Source: a virus. From it: a stretch of DNA of 20,945 nt. The notes below the pieces were generated by a model. It searched no databases and was not told where the DNA came from. It saw only the letters and a list, made by a program, of their open reading frames with translations. The translations under genes and the position numbers were made by a program. The stretch is taken from positions 1-20,945 of IMG/VR virus record IMGVR_UViG_3300030060_000526, one strand, 5' to 3'. This document shows positions 7,142 to 15,843 of this stretch, piece after piece; position 1 is the stretch's first letter, and each line of letters opens with the position of its first letter.

Positions 7142-7738
7142 ATGCCATCGGTTGTGGATATTTGTAACGAGGCAATGGATTTGTTGGGTGCCGCCACTAT
7201 CACTGCCCTCACAGAAAACTCTAAAGAAGCAAGATTGTGTAATCGCAGGTTTGAAACTGTAAGAGACTCAGTGTTGCGTGCACATCCTTGGAACTGCGCG
7301 ATCACAAGAGCAACGCTTGCACAGAACAGTGATGCACCAGCTTTTGGTTTTAACTTTCAGTATAATTTACCAGCAGATCCATTTTGTCTGCGTGTGTTGT
7401 CGTTTTGGAACACAAACGTAGACAATGAGCTATCCGCATATGATAGCAACATTATGTTTAAGATTGAGGGGCGCAGGGTTCTAAGCAACGAAAGCACATG
7501 CAAGATTATCTATATATCTAGGGTCACTGACCCAGAACAGTTTGACAGCCTGCTTTCATCTACAATAGCGCATCGTCTGGCCTCTGAGACAGCCTACGCA
7601 ATCACAGGCAGTAACAGTGTGGCACAGGCTATGGTTGCGCTGTATGACGCACGACTCAAAGAAGCGCGTAGCATGGATGCTATGGAAGGATTCCCAGACC
7701 AAATACGGGCAGATGAGTTTATAAATATAAGGTTCTAA
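7142..7738 (+). CDS. Tail tubular protein A-like head-tail adaptor (T7 gp11-like)
   Basis: A 198-aa product that should form the ring between portal and nozzle. Family-like features are the N-terminal helix VVDICNEAMDLLGAATI, SKEARLCNRRFETVRDSVLRAHPWNCAI (the usual 'R..y...r..vL..hpWnfA' pattern), then LPADPFCLRVLSF, a strand-rich middle, and the helical C-terminus FDSLLSSTIAHRLASETAYAI followed by YDARLKEARSMDAM. Length matches T7 gp11 (about 196 aa). It has a GGAGGG ribosome site after the hairpin and ends one base before the nozzle gene, the usual pairing. Confidence 0.82.
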   Translation: MPSVVDICNEAMDLLGAATITALTENSKEARLCNRRFETVRDSVLRAHPWNCAITRATLAQNSDAPAFGFNFQYNLPADPFCLRVLSFWNTNVDNELSAYDSNIMFKIEGRRVLSNESTCKIIYISRVTDPEQFDSLLSSTIAHRLASETAYAITGSNSVAQAMVALYDARLKEARSMDAMEGFPDQIRADEFINIRF

Positions 7739-7739
7739 T

Positions 7740-10490
7740 ATGGCGCGTGTATCAACGATTATAACAAACTTTCGCGCTGGAGAGTTTTCGCCAAGGCTTG
7801 AAGGCCGTATTGATCTTCAAAAGTACAACGAAGCGGCAAAAGAGCTTACCAACATGATAAGTTTTCCACAGGGTGGCATCACACGCCGCCCTGGTTCTTA
7901 TTTTGCTGGTGCGTCAAAGGCTGGCGGCAAAGTGCGCCTTGTAAACTTTGAGTTTAGTGATGAGCAAGCATATGTGCTGGAGTTCGGTGAAAACTACATA
8001 CGCTTTTTCAAAGACGAGGGCATACTTACTGAGACTGCCAAAAACATCACGGCTGTTACGCAAGCAAACCCAGCAGTCGTAACGTCAAGCTCTCACGGCT
8101 TTTCCAACGGTGACACGGTATTCATCACTGGCGTTGTTGGAATGACAGAGATCAACAACACAGAGTTTACCGTAGCTGGCGCGACAACAAATACTTTTCA
8201 GCTTTCTGGCATCAACAGCAGTGCGTTTACAGCTTACGGTTCCGCTGGCACAGTTGGAAAAATAGTAGAAGTTACAACTACTTACACAGAAGCGCAGGTG
8301 TTTGAGTTGAATCATGTGCAGTCTGCTGACGTTTTGTTTCTTGCGCACAAAGACCATGAGCCAGCAAAGCTAACAAGAACTACGGCAACCAGCTTTACCT
8401 TATCTGACATTGATTTCATTGATGGCCCGTATGAGGATGAAAACTCTACGACTACAACCATAACCTCAGACGCAAACACTGGCACAGTAACGCTTACCGC
8501 ATCTGCCGACTTATTTGACGCATCAAAAGATGTTGGTTCTATATTCCGGTTCCGTGATGTTATTGAGGTGTCTCACCCAGCGTGGGCAACTGGTGATTCA
8601 TATTCACAGAATGACATCGTGCATCACAACGGTAACGTCTACAAAAAAACAGACGCTGGCACAAATGAGTCAACTGGCGCACAGGCTCCTGTGCATCTGT
8701 CTGGTTCAGAGGTTTACGGTAATCATACTTGGCAGTTTCAGCACAATGGCACTGGCTTTGTGAAAATTACTGCTGTGACTAACGCAACAACAGCAACGGC
8801 AGTGGTACAAAACAGCGGCACAAACAGTGTGATAGACAACCTTGTGCTGCCTAAAAACGCAACAGATGGCACAACTAGATGGTCAAGGGGTGCGTTCAGC
8901 ATTAGAAACGGCTTTCCTCGCGCTGTGGCCTTCTATGAGCAGCGTTTGTACTACGCAGGTACCACAGCCCAGCCACAGACCATCTTTGGCTCTGTAAGCG
9001 CAGATTTTGAGAACCATACTCCTGGCACTACAGATGACGCAGCCATCAATGTAACGATTGCGTCAGATCAGGTGAATGTCATCAAGCATTTGTTGCCTGC
9101 ACGTTTCTTGCAGATATTGACTACAAGCTCTGAGTTTACCTTGTCTGGCGGTGCTGGCAGTGAGCCTGTGACGCCCACCAACGTCAACGTGCTAAGAGAG
9201 ACAACCTTTGGCAGCTCTGATGTGCGCCCTTTGCGTGCAGGAAACAGCACCATCCTTGTGCAAAAGGGTTCTGAAAAAGTCAAAGAGATTACCTTTGATC
9301 TTGATACAGACGGTTTGTTGGGGATTGATCTGACTGTTTTAGCAGATCATGTAGCGCGTGGCGGCCTTACAGATATGGTTTGGCAGCAAGAGCCAGAACT
9401 TATCCTGTGGTTTGTGCATACCGATGGCACGCTTGTTGGTCTTACATACGACAGGGCAAACGGAGCAGTTGGCTGGCATCAGCATGTCTTGGGCGGTGTA
9501 AGTGCAAACTGCACAATAACTGTAAGCGATTATGCAAACATAGCTGTTGGCACAACAATTACATTTACCAAGAGTGATGGCACGACTGTTACATTTACAT
9601 CAGAGGCTGCTGGTAGCTCAGACCCAGCATCATCATTAGGCTTTCGCCCGAACACATCAAATAACGTAACAGCAGACAATATCTTCACCGCTATCAATGC
9701 GCATGATGATTTTGTAGTTGCAAATCCAAGTGCGGCAGTTGTTACTGTGCAGGAAAGCAGCCCAACGCCTGGTGGGTTGTTGTCATGTGTAAGCTCTGAC
9801 ACTACACGCCTTGCAACAACTAACGAGGCAGCACCGATAGTAGAAAGCATAACAGCAATACCAAGCGGTGCAGAAGATCAGGTGTATCTGTCTGTCAAAC
9901 GTATCATCAATACCAGCACTGTGCGTCACATTGTATATCTCAAGTCAGTTGACTTTGGCACAGCGGTAAGTGATGCCTTCTATGTGGACAACGGCCTCAC
10001 ATACAGCGGATCAGCAACAACAACCATATCAGGTCTGAACCACCTTGAGGGGGAGGTTGTATCAATACTTGCAGATGGCGCAGCGCACGCTGTAAAGCAG
10101 GTGTCTGGCGGCAGGGTAACGCTGGATGTTAGCACAACAAAGGCGCAGATTGGGTATAGTTACCAGTCATTTGTTGAGACTTTGCGCCTAGAAGCTGGTG
10201 CAGAGGACGGCATATCACAGGGCAAGATCAAAAGAATACATGGTGTTACAGCGCGTTTCTTGAACAGTGTGGGCGCAGAGGTTGGGCCAAGCCTTACCAG
10301 CCTAGATAGAATACCATTCAGAGATAGCAGCATGGCAATGGACGAGGCCGTGCCTATGTTTACTGGCGATAAAGAAATATCTTTCCCATCTGGGTACGAC
10401 AATGACGCGCATGTGGTCGTGCGCCAGAACCAGCCATTGCCTATGACAATCCTTGCAATCATGCGGAGGTCAAACACTTTTGATGCTTAG
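7740..10490 (+). CDS. Tail nozzle / tail tubular protein B-like protein with inserted modules
   Basis: A 916-aa product, probably the nozzle below the adaptor. The N-terminus (TNFRAGEFSPRLEGRIDLQKY, FPQGGITRRPGSYF) is the recognised start of podophage nozzle/stabilisation proteins. Middle hallmarks are GFPRAVAFYEQRLYYAGT and TPTNVNVLRETTFGSSDVRP. Three extra modules are visible. Residues about 105-172 look like the 'E1 FCCH-like' beta unit common in phage tails (SSHGFSNGDTVFITGV). Residues about 279-320 resemble a CBM5/12-type motif (WATGDSYSQNDIVHHNGNVY). Residues about 588-697 look like a Thr-rich inserted domain. At 916 aa it is longer than T7 gp12 (about 794 aa), consistent with insertions. 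The gene ends overlapping the next one. The nozzle role is inferred from order and motifs. Confidence 0.78.
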   Translation: MARVSTIITNFRAGEFSPRLEGRIDLQKYNEAAKELTNMISFPQGGITRRPGSYFAGASKAGGKVRLVNFEFSDEQAYVLEFGENYIRFFKDEGILTETAKNITAVTQANPAVVTSSSHGFSNGDTVFITGVVGMTEINNTEFTVAGATTNTFQLSGINSSAFTAYGSAGTVGKIVEVTTTYTEAQVFELNHVQSADVLFLAHKDHEPAKLTRTTATSFTLSDIDFIDGPYEDENSTTTTITSDANTGTVTLTASADLFDASKDVGSIFRFRDVIEVSHPAWATGDSYSQNDIVHHNGNVYKKTDAGTNESTGAQAPVHLSGSEVYGNHTWQFQHNGTGFVKITAVTNATTATAVVQNSGTNSVIDNLVLPKNATDGTTRWSRGAFSIRNGFPRAVAFYEQRLYYAGTTAQPQTIFGSVSADFENHTPGTTDDAAINVTIASDQVNVIKHLLPARFLQILTTSSEFTLSGGAGSEPVTPTNVNVLRETTFGSSDVRPLRAGNSTILVQKGSEKVKEITFDLDTDGLLGIDLTVLADHVARGGLTDMVWQQEPELILWFVHTDGTLVGLTYDRANGAVGWHQHVLGGVSANCTITVSDYANIAVGTTITFTKSDGTTVTFTSEAAGSSDPASSLGFRPNTSNNVTADNIFTAINAHDDFVVANPSAAVVTVQESSPTPGGLLSCVSSDTTRLATTNEAAPIVESITAIPSGAEDQVYLSVKRIINTSTVRHIVYLKSVDFGTAVSDAFYVDNGLTYSGSATTTISGLNHLEGEVVSILADGAAHAVKQVSGGRVTLDVSTTKAQIGYSYQSFVETLRLEAGAEDGISQGKIKRIHGVTARFLNSVGAEVGPSLTSLDRIPFRDSSMAMDEAVPMFTGDKEISFPSGYDNDAHVVVRQNQPLPMTILAIMRRSNTFDA

Positions 10491-10905
10491 AGTATGCAAG
10501 TTTTCAAGAGAGCATATAGATCATCTGAAACTGATGTTTGAGTTTTCAGATGCTGGCAGAAAGGCATTGGTAGAACACAAAGATATGAACGGATATTCAC
10601 TATTCGATCAAGATGAAGTAATAGGTATAGGTGGCATACACAATATATGGGATCATGTGGGTGAGGCATGGCTGCTGTTGGGCAAAGATGCCGTAACAAA
10701 GCCCACATCTGTGGCAAGGCATACCGCGTATATGTTTGATTATTTGCAAGAAGAGTTTGATTACAAAAGAATACAGGCAAGTATCGCTGTAACTGATAAA
10801 ACTGCAAAGCGTTTTGCTGAGTGGCTTGGCTTTCAAAATGAGGGTGTAATGAAGAAGTATGGGCCAGATGGCACAGATTATTACCGTTACGCAAGGGTGA
10901 TGTAA
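10483..10905 (+). CDS. GNAT-fold protein resembling T7 gp13
   Basis: A 140-aa product with a GNAT (N-acetyltransferase-like) plan: an N-terminal strand and helix, VIGIGGIHNIWDHVGEAWLLLG (central strands), an Arg-led helix region, then RIQASIAVTDKTAKRFAEWLGFQNEGVMKKYG, the typical late GNAT helix and strand. T7 gp13, needed for virion assembly, has a matching late segment and the same location before the internal virion proteins. A strict acetyl-CoA P-loop (Q/R-x-x-G-x-G/A) is not evident, so it may be non-catalytic. I choose the ATG at 10483, which overlaps the nozzle gene by 8 bases; GGAGG at 10465-10469 is 13 bases away, so TTG at 10480 is a possible alternative. The stop overlaps the next ATG by one base. 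Confidence 0.75.
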   Translation: MLRVCKFSREHIDHLKLMFEFSDAGRKALVEHKDMNGYSLFDQDEVIGIGGIHNIWDHVGEAWLLLGKDAVTKPTSVARHTAYMFDYLQEEFDYKRIQASIAVTDKTAKRFAEWLGFQNEGVMKKYGPDGTDYYRYARVM

Positions 10906-11414
10906 TGGAGGCAACCACCATTGCCGCAGCAGCCACGACTGCAAGCACTATACTTCAGTTTAAGGGCAATATGGCATCTGCCAAAGCCACGAGGCAAGCC
11001 GCCGAATACAATGCGCAACTTGCTGAAAACGAAGCTGTTGTTCTGCAAACGGCTAAAATAGATCAGGAAGCAAACCTTAGACGGGCAAACGAGAGGCTCA
11101 CTGGTCAGCAAGTAGTAGCCACCGCAGCGTCTGGCGTTGAGGTATCAGGAAGCCCCTACTTAGCTTTGGCTGACTCATACTTTGCCATGGAGCGTGATGC
11201 TTTACGCATACAGTACGCGAGTGATGTTGAAACAGCAGGGCAGTTAGCACAAGCAGCTATGGCGCGTGCGGCTGGAAACGCAAGGGCATCAGCGTTCCGC
11301 ACAGCAGCTTACACAACCCTTCTGGACGGTGCGGGGCAGGCGGCAAGCATAAGGCAGCAACAAGACTTTTTTGAGCTTCAAGACAGATACAGACAACAAG
11401 AGTTGGATAGATAG
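10905..11414 (+). CDS. Internal virion (ejection) protein, T7 gp14-like
   Basis: A 169-aa Ala/Gln-rich, nearly all-helical protein. It opens with a small-residue apolar segment (TIAAAATTASTILQF), then long helices: KATRQAAEYNAQLAENEAVV, a turn VEVSGSPYLALADSY, and DVETAGQLAQAAMARAAGNA. Size and position match T7 gp14 (about 196 aa), which is ejected ahead of the DNA and inserts in the outer membrane. Internal-protein families share the 'GV..sGSp' turn seen here. The start overlaps the preceding stop by one base, so it is translationally coupled to the gp13-like gene. Confidence 0.75.
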   Translation: MEATTIAAAATTASTILQFKGNMASAKATRQAAEYNAQLAENEAVVLQTAKIDQEANLRRANERLTGQQVVATAASGVEVSGSPYLALADSYFAMERDALRIQYASDVETAGQLAQAAMARAAGNARASAFRTAAYTTLLDGAGQAASIRQQQDFFELQDRYRQQELDR

Positions 11415-11416
11415 AG

Positions 11417-14062
11417 ATGCCAAAGATTCCTTTGTATGCAAGAGGTATGGGTTCACAAGTAGACCTTGCTACAGGGTCTTTGGGGCCAAGTGCGCCAACA
11501 GAAGCCTTTGCAGCACCAGGACAGGCAATGGCTAGGGCTGGGCAAGCTATAGGGCAGACTGGCAGACAGTTTGCCAAAAATATGATGGAGTTTGATAACG
11601 CCAGTAAAGACCTTGAGTTTAAGTTTCAGAAAGCAAGAAAAGACGAGCAGACCAAAACCTTGGCTCAAAAATATTCTGCTCAAGCATACGAACAGTCTGA
11701 CACCTATACCTTGGAAAGCACTGAGTCAGACATGGACAAAATGGTTAGTGGGCTGACAGACTCTGTGCAAACGCCAATACTAAATGAAATCAAAGGGTTG
11801 GGGCTAACACCATCTCAGACAACAGCGATTAGCGACTCTGTTTTGCAAACAATGCGTTTTAAGACTGCTGATGCAAAGAAGGTGTCTTTCCAAAACATGA
11901 GGCGCGAAGGATCTGCTGCCTCAAATGCCGCGCTTGAAGCAGATTTTCAAGAGGCAAGCAGGGCCGTGACTCTTGAGGATCTTAGTGCCATAACCGCAAA
12001 TGGGTTGTCTGTCATAGATGATGGAGCGGAAAAACAATACAGCCTAAATTACTCAAGAAAGTCCTTTACGGCAGAGGTGCAGTCAAGGTTTTTTAATGGG
12101 AGGCTTAGGTCTGTAGATAATTTTGTCGATCTAAAGGAAATGGATGACTTTGTTTCGGCAAGCTCAGCGTTTGCTTCTGAATCAATAAAACAAGGCATCT
12201 TGAGTGGCATTGAAGCAAAGCGAACAGAGCTTGAAGATAACAAGAGAGATGAGGTTCGGGATATTTTGCTTGGCGCAAATTTGACTGGAGATGAAAAGGC
12301 ACAGGCTTTGGTGCAGATGAGAGATGTTGAAGCTAAGTTTGTATCAATAGAAAGAGAAGATGAAATTATAAATATTGACTTGCGAGAAACAGGTGCAAAA
12401 TTTCGTACTGCATTGGCAAGTCAGTTTGAGCAAGATTTTAAAAACTCACAAGCAACAGCAGAGAAGCAGTTGGTTGATACGATTTTCCCCACGATTGTTA
12501 GTATGAATCGTAATGAATTAAATGCTTTAAAAGATGAAGCGGAGACCCTTACTGGGCGTCTTGATGGTGCGGATCGTGGTGTGGCAAAGCTGTTGATAGG
12601 CGATGTAAATGACCGTCTAAAAAAGATGGATGCCGAATTAGAAGATCAAATAAGAGCAGACACTGATGCAATAAAAACAAAAATTGTCAGCAGCAAAGGT
12701 GTAATTGATGAATCAACCGAAAAAATGATTCAGAAGGTTTCGCAAAGCCTTGGTATTTTAGGCGAGGACAATATGGTTCCGCAAAATACATTCAACGAAA
12801 CCATGGATGGTTTGCGTGGGGCTGGTGTTTTGTACTCTAGCATTAAGTTTGGCGGCCCAACTCAACTTGCCGCAGCAAGGCGTGCTATTAAGGATGAAAT
12901 AACCAATGCGTCTACTGGAGAAGAGACAAGGATTGCAGGTGAAAAGTCAAAAAGTTTTGAGGGGATGGTCAGCTCCAGAAAGACAGAAATTGAAAACGAC
13001 CCTGTTAAATTTATTCAAGAAGATTTTAAAGATCAAGAAAAAGACCCTGCCACTACCGATGATCTTATATCTTTGCAGAGGCAAATGGGCATAGCCCCAA
13101 TAGACATAAGACTAACATCAAATGCAGAGCTTACAGCTTTTCAAGCACAATATAATGCCCCAGAGTTGACCGCAAAAGAAAAGTCAGAGCTTGGGATTGC
13201 TTTTATTTCAAAGTTTGGCATTGAAAATGAAGATAGAATTATGCGGAATCTTATGGCGTCAGGAGTTTTTGGCTCTGCTGAAACAGCCCTGTCAAATTCT
13301 TTCATAATTGCCAACCCTGATAATGTGGGTAGCTTTGATGTAGAGGCAGCAAATCGCCCAGAAGTTGTTAAAAGTTTAAAAGACCAGTTAGGCTCAACTA
13401 CTATCAAAGAAATAACCGCTGAAGTTATGACGCAAAACGCAGAATACACAGGCAGTGTTATAGGCGGCATGTCTGACAGCGTTGTTTCAAGAGGTGCCAC
13501 AGGATCACGCATGTTGCACACAGCGGCTATGAATGGGATGATTTCAAACGTAGCCGCTTATTACATGCAAACTGGATTAAGTGTTGAAAAAGCTGTTGAG
13601 AAAGCCTTGGATACTGTGGTTTACAGTCAGTTTTCTTTTGCTGAGGTAAATGGCAAGCCTCTACGCATGGTTAAAGGTTTTGAAAACTCATCAGCAGAAA
13701 TTGGTAATGTTTTGAACTCCCTTGTGAGTGACGAAAAGTCCAGAGAGATGATCGTTGGTTTTGCAAACATACCGCCTGTAAGCGGCAATGTTGATGTAAA
13801 CCAGAAGTACAAAGAAGATTTAGCGCAGGGTTATTGGGTGACAACCTCAGATCACAAGGGCGCATACCTTGTAGACCAAACTGGCAACATGGTTACAAGA
13901 AGAATTGACCCTGGCCCAACAGCTATTTCACCAGACCAAGCGTTTGTAACGGTGAAGTTTTCTGACATCCTGCCTTTGATTGCAGAAATAGAGCAAGCCA
14001 CAGGAACGGCGGCGCAAAAGATAACACGGCGCAACGAGATAGCCAGAAGGCTGCTACAGTAA
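11417..14062 (+). CDS. Large internal virion (ejection) protein, T7 gp15-like
   Basis: An 881-aa, mostly helical, charged protein without signal peptide or clear membrane segment. It sits after the gp14-like gene and before the gp16-like pair, the place of T7 gp15 (about 747 aa), which helps form the DNA-ejection conduit across the periplasm. Visible features are GQAMARAGQAIGQTGRQFAKN at about residues 35-55, a helical FDNASKDLEFKFQKARKDEQ, and long Glu/Lys/Asp-rich helices through about residue 600. No lytic or protease motif was found. Sampled rows in the interior (about 12,360-13,260) are clearly more AT-rich than the portal and capsid genes. The stop overlaps the next ATG by one base. The role is based on order, length and composition. 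Confidence 0.72.
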   Translation: MPKIPLYARGMGSQVDLATGSLGPSAPTEAFAAPGQAMARAGQAIGQTGRQFAKNMMEFDNASKDLEFKFQKARKDEQTKTLAQKYSAQAYEQSDTYTLESTESDMDKMVSGLTDSVQTPILNEIKGLGLTPSQTTAISDSVLQTMRFKTADAKKVSFQNMRREGSAASNAALEADFQEASRAVTLEDLSAITANGLSVIDDGAEKQYSLNYSRKSFTAEVQSRFFNGRLRSVDNFVDLKEMDDFVSASSAFASESIKQGILSGIEAKRTELEDNKRDEVRDILLGANLTGDEKAQALVQMRDVEAKFVSIEREDEIINIDLRETGAKFRTALASQFEQDFKNSQATAEKQLVDTIFPTIVSMNRNELNALKDEAETLTGRLDGADRGVAKLLIGDVNDRLKKMDAELEDQIRADTDAIKTKIVSSKGVIDESTEKMIQKVSQSLGILGEDNMVPQNTFNETMDGLRGAGVLYSSIKFGGPTQLAAARRAIKDEITNASTGEETRIAGEKSKSFEGMVSSRKTEIENDPVKFIQEDFKDQEKDPATTDDLISLQRQMGIAPIDIRLTSNAELTAFQAQYNAPELTAKEKSELGIAFISKFGIENEDRIMRNLMASGVFGSAETALSNSFIIANPDNVGSFDVEAANRPEVVKSLKDQLGSTTIKEITAEVMTQNAEYTGSVIGGMSDSVVSRGATGSRMLHTAAMNGMISNVAAYYMQTGLSVEKAVEKALDTVVYSQFSFAEVNGKPLRMVKGFENSSAEIGNVLNSLVSDEKSREMIVGFANIPPVSGNVDVNQKYKEDLAQGYWVTTSDHKGAYLVDQTGNMVTRRIDPGPTAISPDQAFVTVKFSDILPLIAEIEQATGTAAQKITRRNEIARRLLQ

Positions 14063-15843
14063 TGGTAGATTTTTTTGTACCAGAGCAAAAATACGATCAA
14101 AACGCTTTTGACAACTATTTTGATGTGTCAAAGGCTGGCACTCTTGATGTGCTTGGCGCAACGCTTGATGAAACCCTGTACTATAACCCTCTAAGCGCAT
14201 TGAACCGCACGTTTGACCAATACTTAGGGCCAGGTGCAAATGGTCGGGTGCTATCTTCTGATGAGTTTCGTGGCAGTCAATACTTTCGTGAAGGCATAGA
14301 AGTAGATGAGAACGGCATCACAGAGGGTTTGGCAAACTTGCTTTCGGAGCGTCACGACAGGCGCGAGAACTTTAGATTTACCCTAAACAGATCACGCGGA
14401 GGCTTTGGGCTAGGTGCGGCGCAGTTTGGCACAATGCTGGCTGGCTCTGTGCTTGACCCCCTCAACGTGGCATCAGCGTTTATCCCAGCCGTAGGTCAGG
14501 CGCGTATGGCTACTATGGCAGCACGTTTTGGCAAGACTGGCAGCAGATTGATGGCTGGTGCGATAGATGGTGCCGTTGGCGCAACCGTGCTGGAGCCACT
14601 TGTCATCGGTCAGGCTTATTTGGAGCAAGATGCTGACTATGGCCTCATGGACAGCTTTTTAAACGTCACATTCGGTTCAGTACTTGGCGGTGGCTTGCAC
14701 GTTGGATTCGGCAAAATATCTGACAGGATAGAGGCCAGCAGGGTAAGCGATGAGGCTTTGGCACGCAGCGTTGCACAAGCAGTCACGGATCAGCCAATAA
14801 CCGCTGGTCGATTAGTCGAGCAACAAGAAGCAGCAAAAGACGCAGACATTATTGCTAGGGCAAACGAGCGTTTAGCCCAGGATCGCTCTGTGAGGGGCGT
14901 AGAGCGTAGGTTTGACCCTGAGACTGGTGATATTATAGAAGAAACTGTTTTGCGCGGTGATGAGCCTCGCCAGCGGCCAGCAGAGCCAAGACGCAAAGGC
15001 AGGGCGCGTCCACCACAGTTGCGTGTTGAAGAGCCAAAGACACTGATACAATACATCAGGGCAAAGGGTGGAATAGATCCTAACAGCACGGGTGCCGCTG
15101 ACTTAAAAAAAGACATCCCAGCGGCAAAGGCTGGTAAGTTTTATGTAAGCGCAGCAAAGGGTGGACGTTCTGTTGATGACATGCTTACAGCCGCTAGAGA
15201 GGATGGCTATTTACCAGCAGCTATTGAGGGCGTGCCTGATGAGATTGATATAAACGATTTTATCAAAGCTGTGCGAGAGGACAAGGCTGGAAACAAACAA
15301 TATTCAGCAGCAGATCAAAATGCTGTAGATGCCTATAAAGCTGCACAAGACCTTCAAGAGTTTTTGAATAGGCGTGGGATTGACCCAACAGGCTTGAGCG
15401 AGACAGAGCTTGATCGCGTAATTGCAGAAACTGAGTTGCTTGAATACAACCAAAATGCTGTATCTGGCTTAGAGCAACGTGATGTGGAGCCGCAGTCTCT
15501 TGAAGGCTCACCGCTTACCCAGCAAGAGTCTTTGAACGCTCAGAATGAGACGCGTATTCAAGATTACAACCTTGGCGTTGATGCAGACCAAAAGCCGAAA
15601 CTTGACGAGATGGACGCTGCTGGCATGGATCTAACAATCCAAGAGTTTCAAGATACTGTTGATGAGATAGCGTTGCTTGAACAGGATTTAGAAATATTGC
15701 GTGCTGATGTTACTATACCCGCTGACATAGATGAGGACATTCGTATAGCAGATGAGGCTTTGCGCCGTGCAGATGAATATATGGATGAAGCTGCTAGAAC
15801 AGCCGCAGTCTGTGTAAACAGAAATGGCAGGAGCGTAGGATGA
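14062..15843 (+). CDS. Ejection protein, N-terminal part of a gp16-like pair
   Basis: A 593-aa product. A charged N-terminus leads into a long Gly/Ala-rich apolar region at about residues 113-217 (RGGFGLGAAQFGTMLAGSVLD, MAGAIDGAVGATVLEPLVIG, FLNVTFGSVLGGGLHVGFG) that looks membrane-active and recurs in podophage internal virion proteins. After about residue 225 it is charged and disordered or helical, ending in a coiled coil (about 525-590). I see no transglycosylase motif, unlike T7 gp16, whose N-terminus is a lytic transglycosylase. With the next gene it totals 1,425 aa, close to T7 gp16 (about 1,318 aa). It is coupled by ATGA to the 832-aa gene, which suggests matched amounts. The role in membrane crossing is inferred. 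Confidence 0.72.
   Translation: MVDFFVPEQKYDQNAFDNYFDVSKAGTLDVLGATLDETLYYNPLSALNRTFDQYLGPGANGRVLSSDEFRGSQYFREGIEVDENGITEGLANLLSERHDRRENFRFTLNRSRGGFGLGAAQFGTMLAGSVLDPLNVASAFIPAVGQARMATMAARFGKTGSRLMAGAIDGAVGATVLEPLVIGQAYLEQDADYGLMDSFLNVTFGSVLGGGLHVGFGKISDRIEASRVSDEALARSVAQAVTDQPITAGRLVEQQEAAKDADIIARANERLAQDRSVRGVERRFDPETGDIIEETVLRGDEPRQRPAEPRRKGRARPPQLRVEEPKTLIQYIRAKGGIDPNSTGAADLKKDIPAAKAGKFYVSAAKGGRSVDDMLTAAREDGYLPAAIEGVPDEIDINDFIKAVREDKAGNKQYSAADQNAVDAYKAAQDLQEFLNRRGIDPTGLSETELDRVIAETELLEYNQNAVSGLEQRDVEPQSLEGSPLTQQESLNAQNETRIQDYNLGVDADQKPKLDEMDAAGMDLTIQEFQDTVDEIALLEQDLEILRADVTIPADIDEDIRIADEALRRADEYMDEAARTAAVCVNRNGRSVG
15829..15833 (+). promoter_or_regulatory. Ribosome site supporting a real start at 15840
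   Basis: AGGAG lies 6 bases before the ATG at 15840, within the end of the 593-aa gene. It argues that the split between the two gp16-like genes is a true reinitiation junction rather than a sequencing frameshift. Confidence 0.65.

Noticed and set aside
10453-10482. Upstream TTG start (10453) for the GNAT-like protein
   Set aside because: It lies before the GGAGG site and adds residues unlike a GNAT N-terminus; ATG 10483 begins the expected first strand (MLRVCKF).
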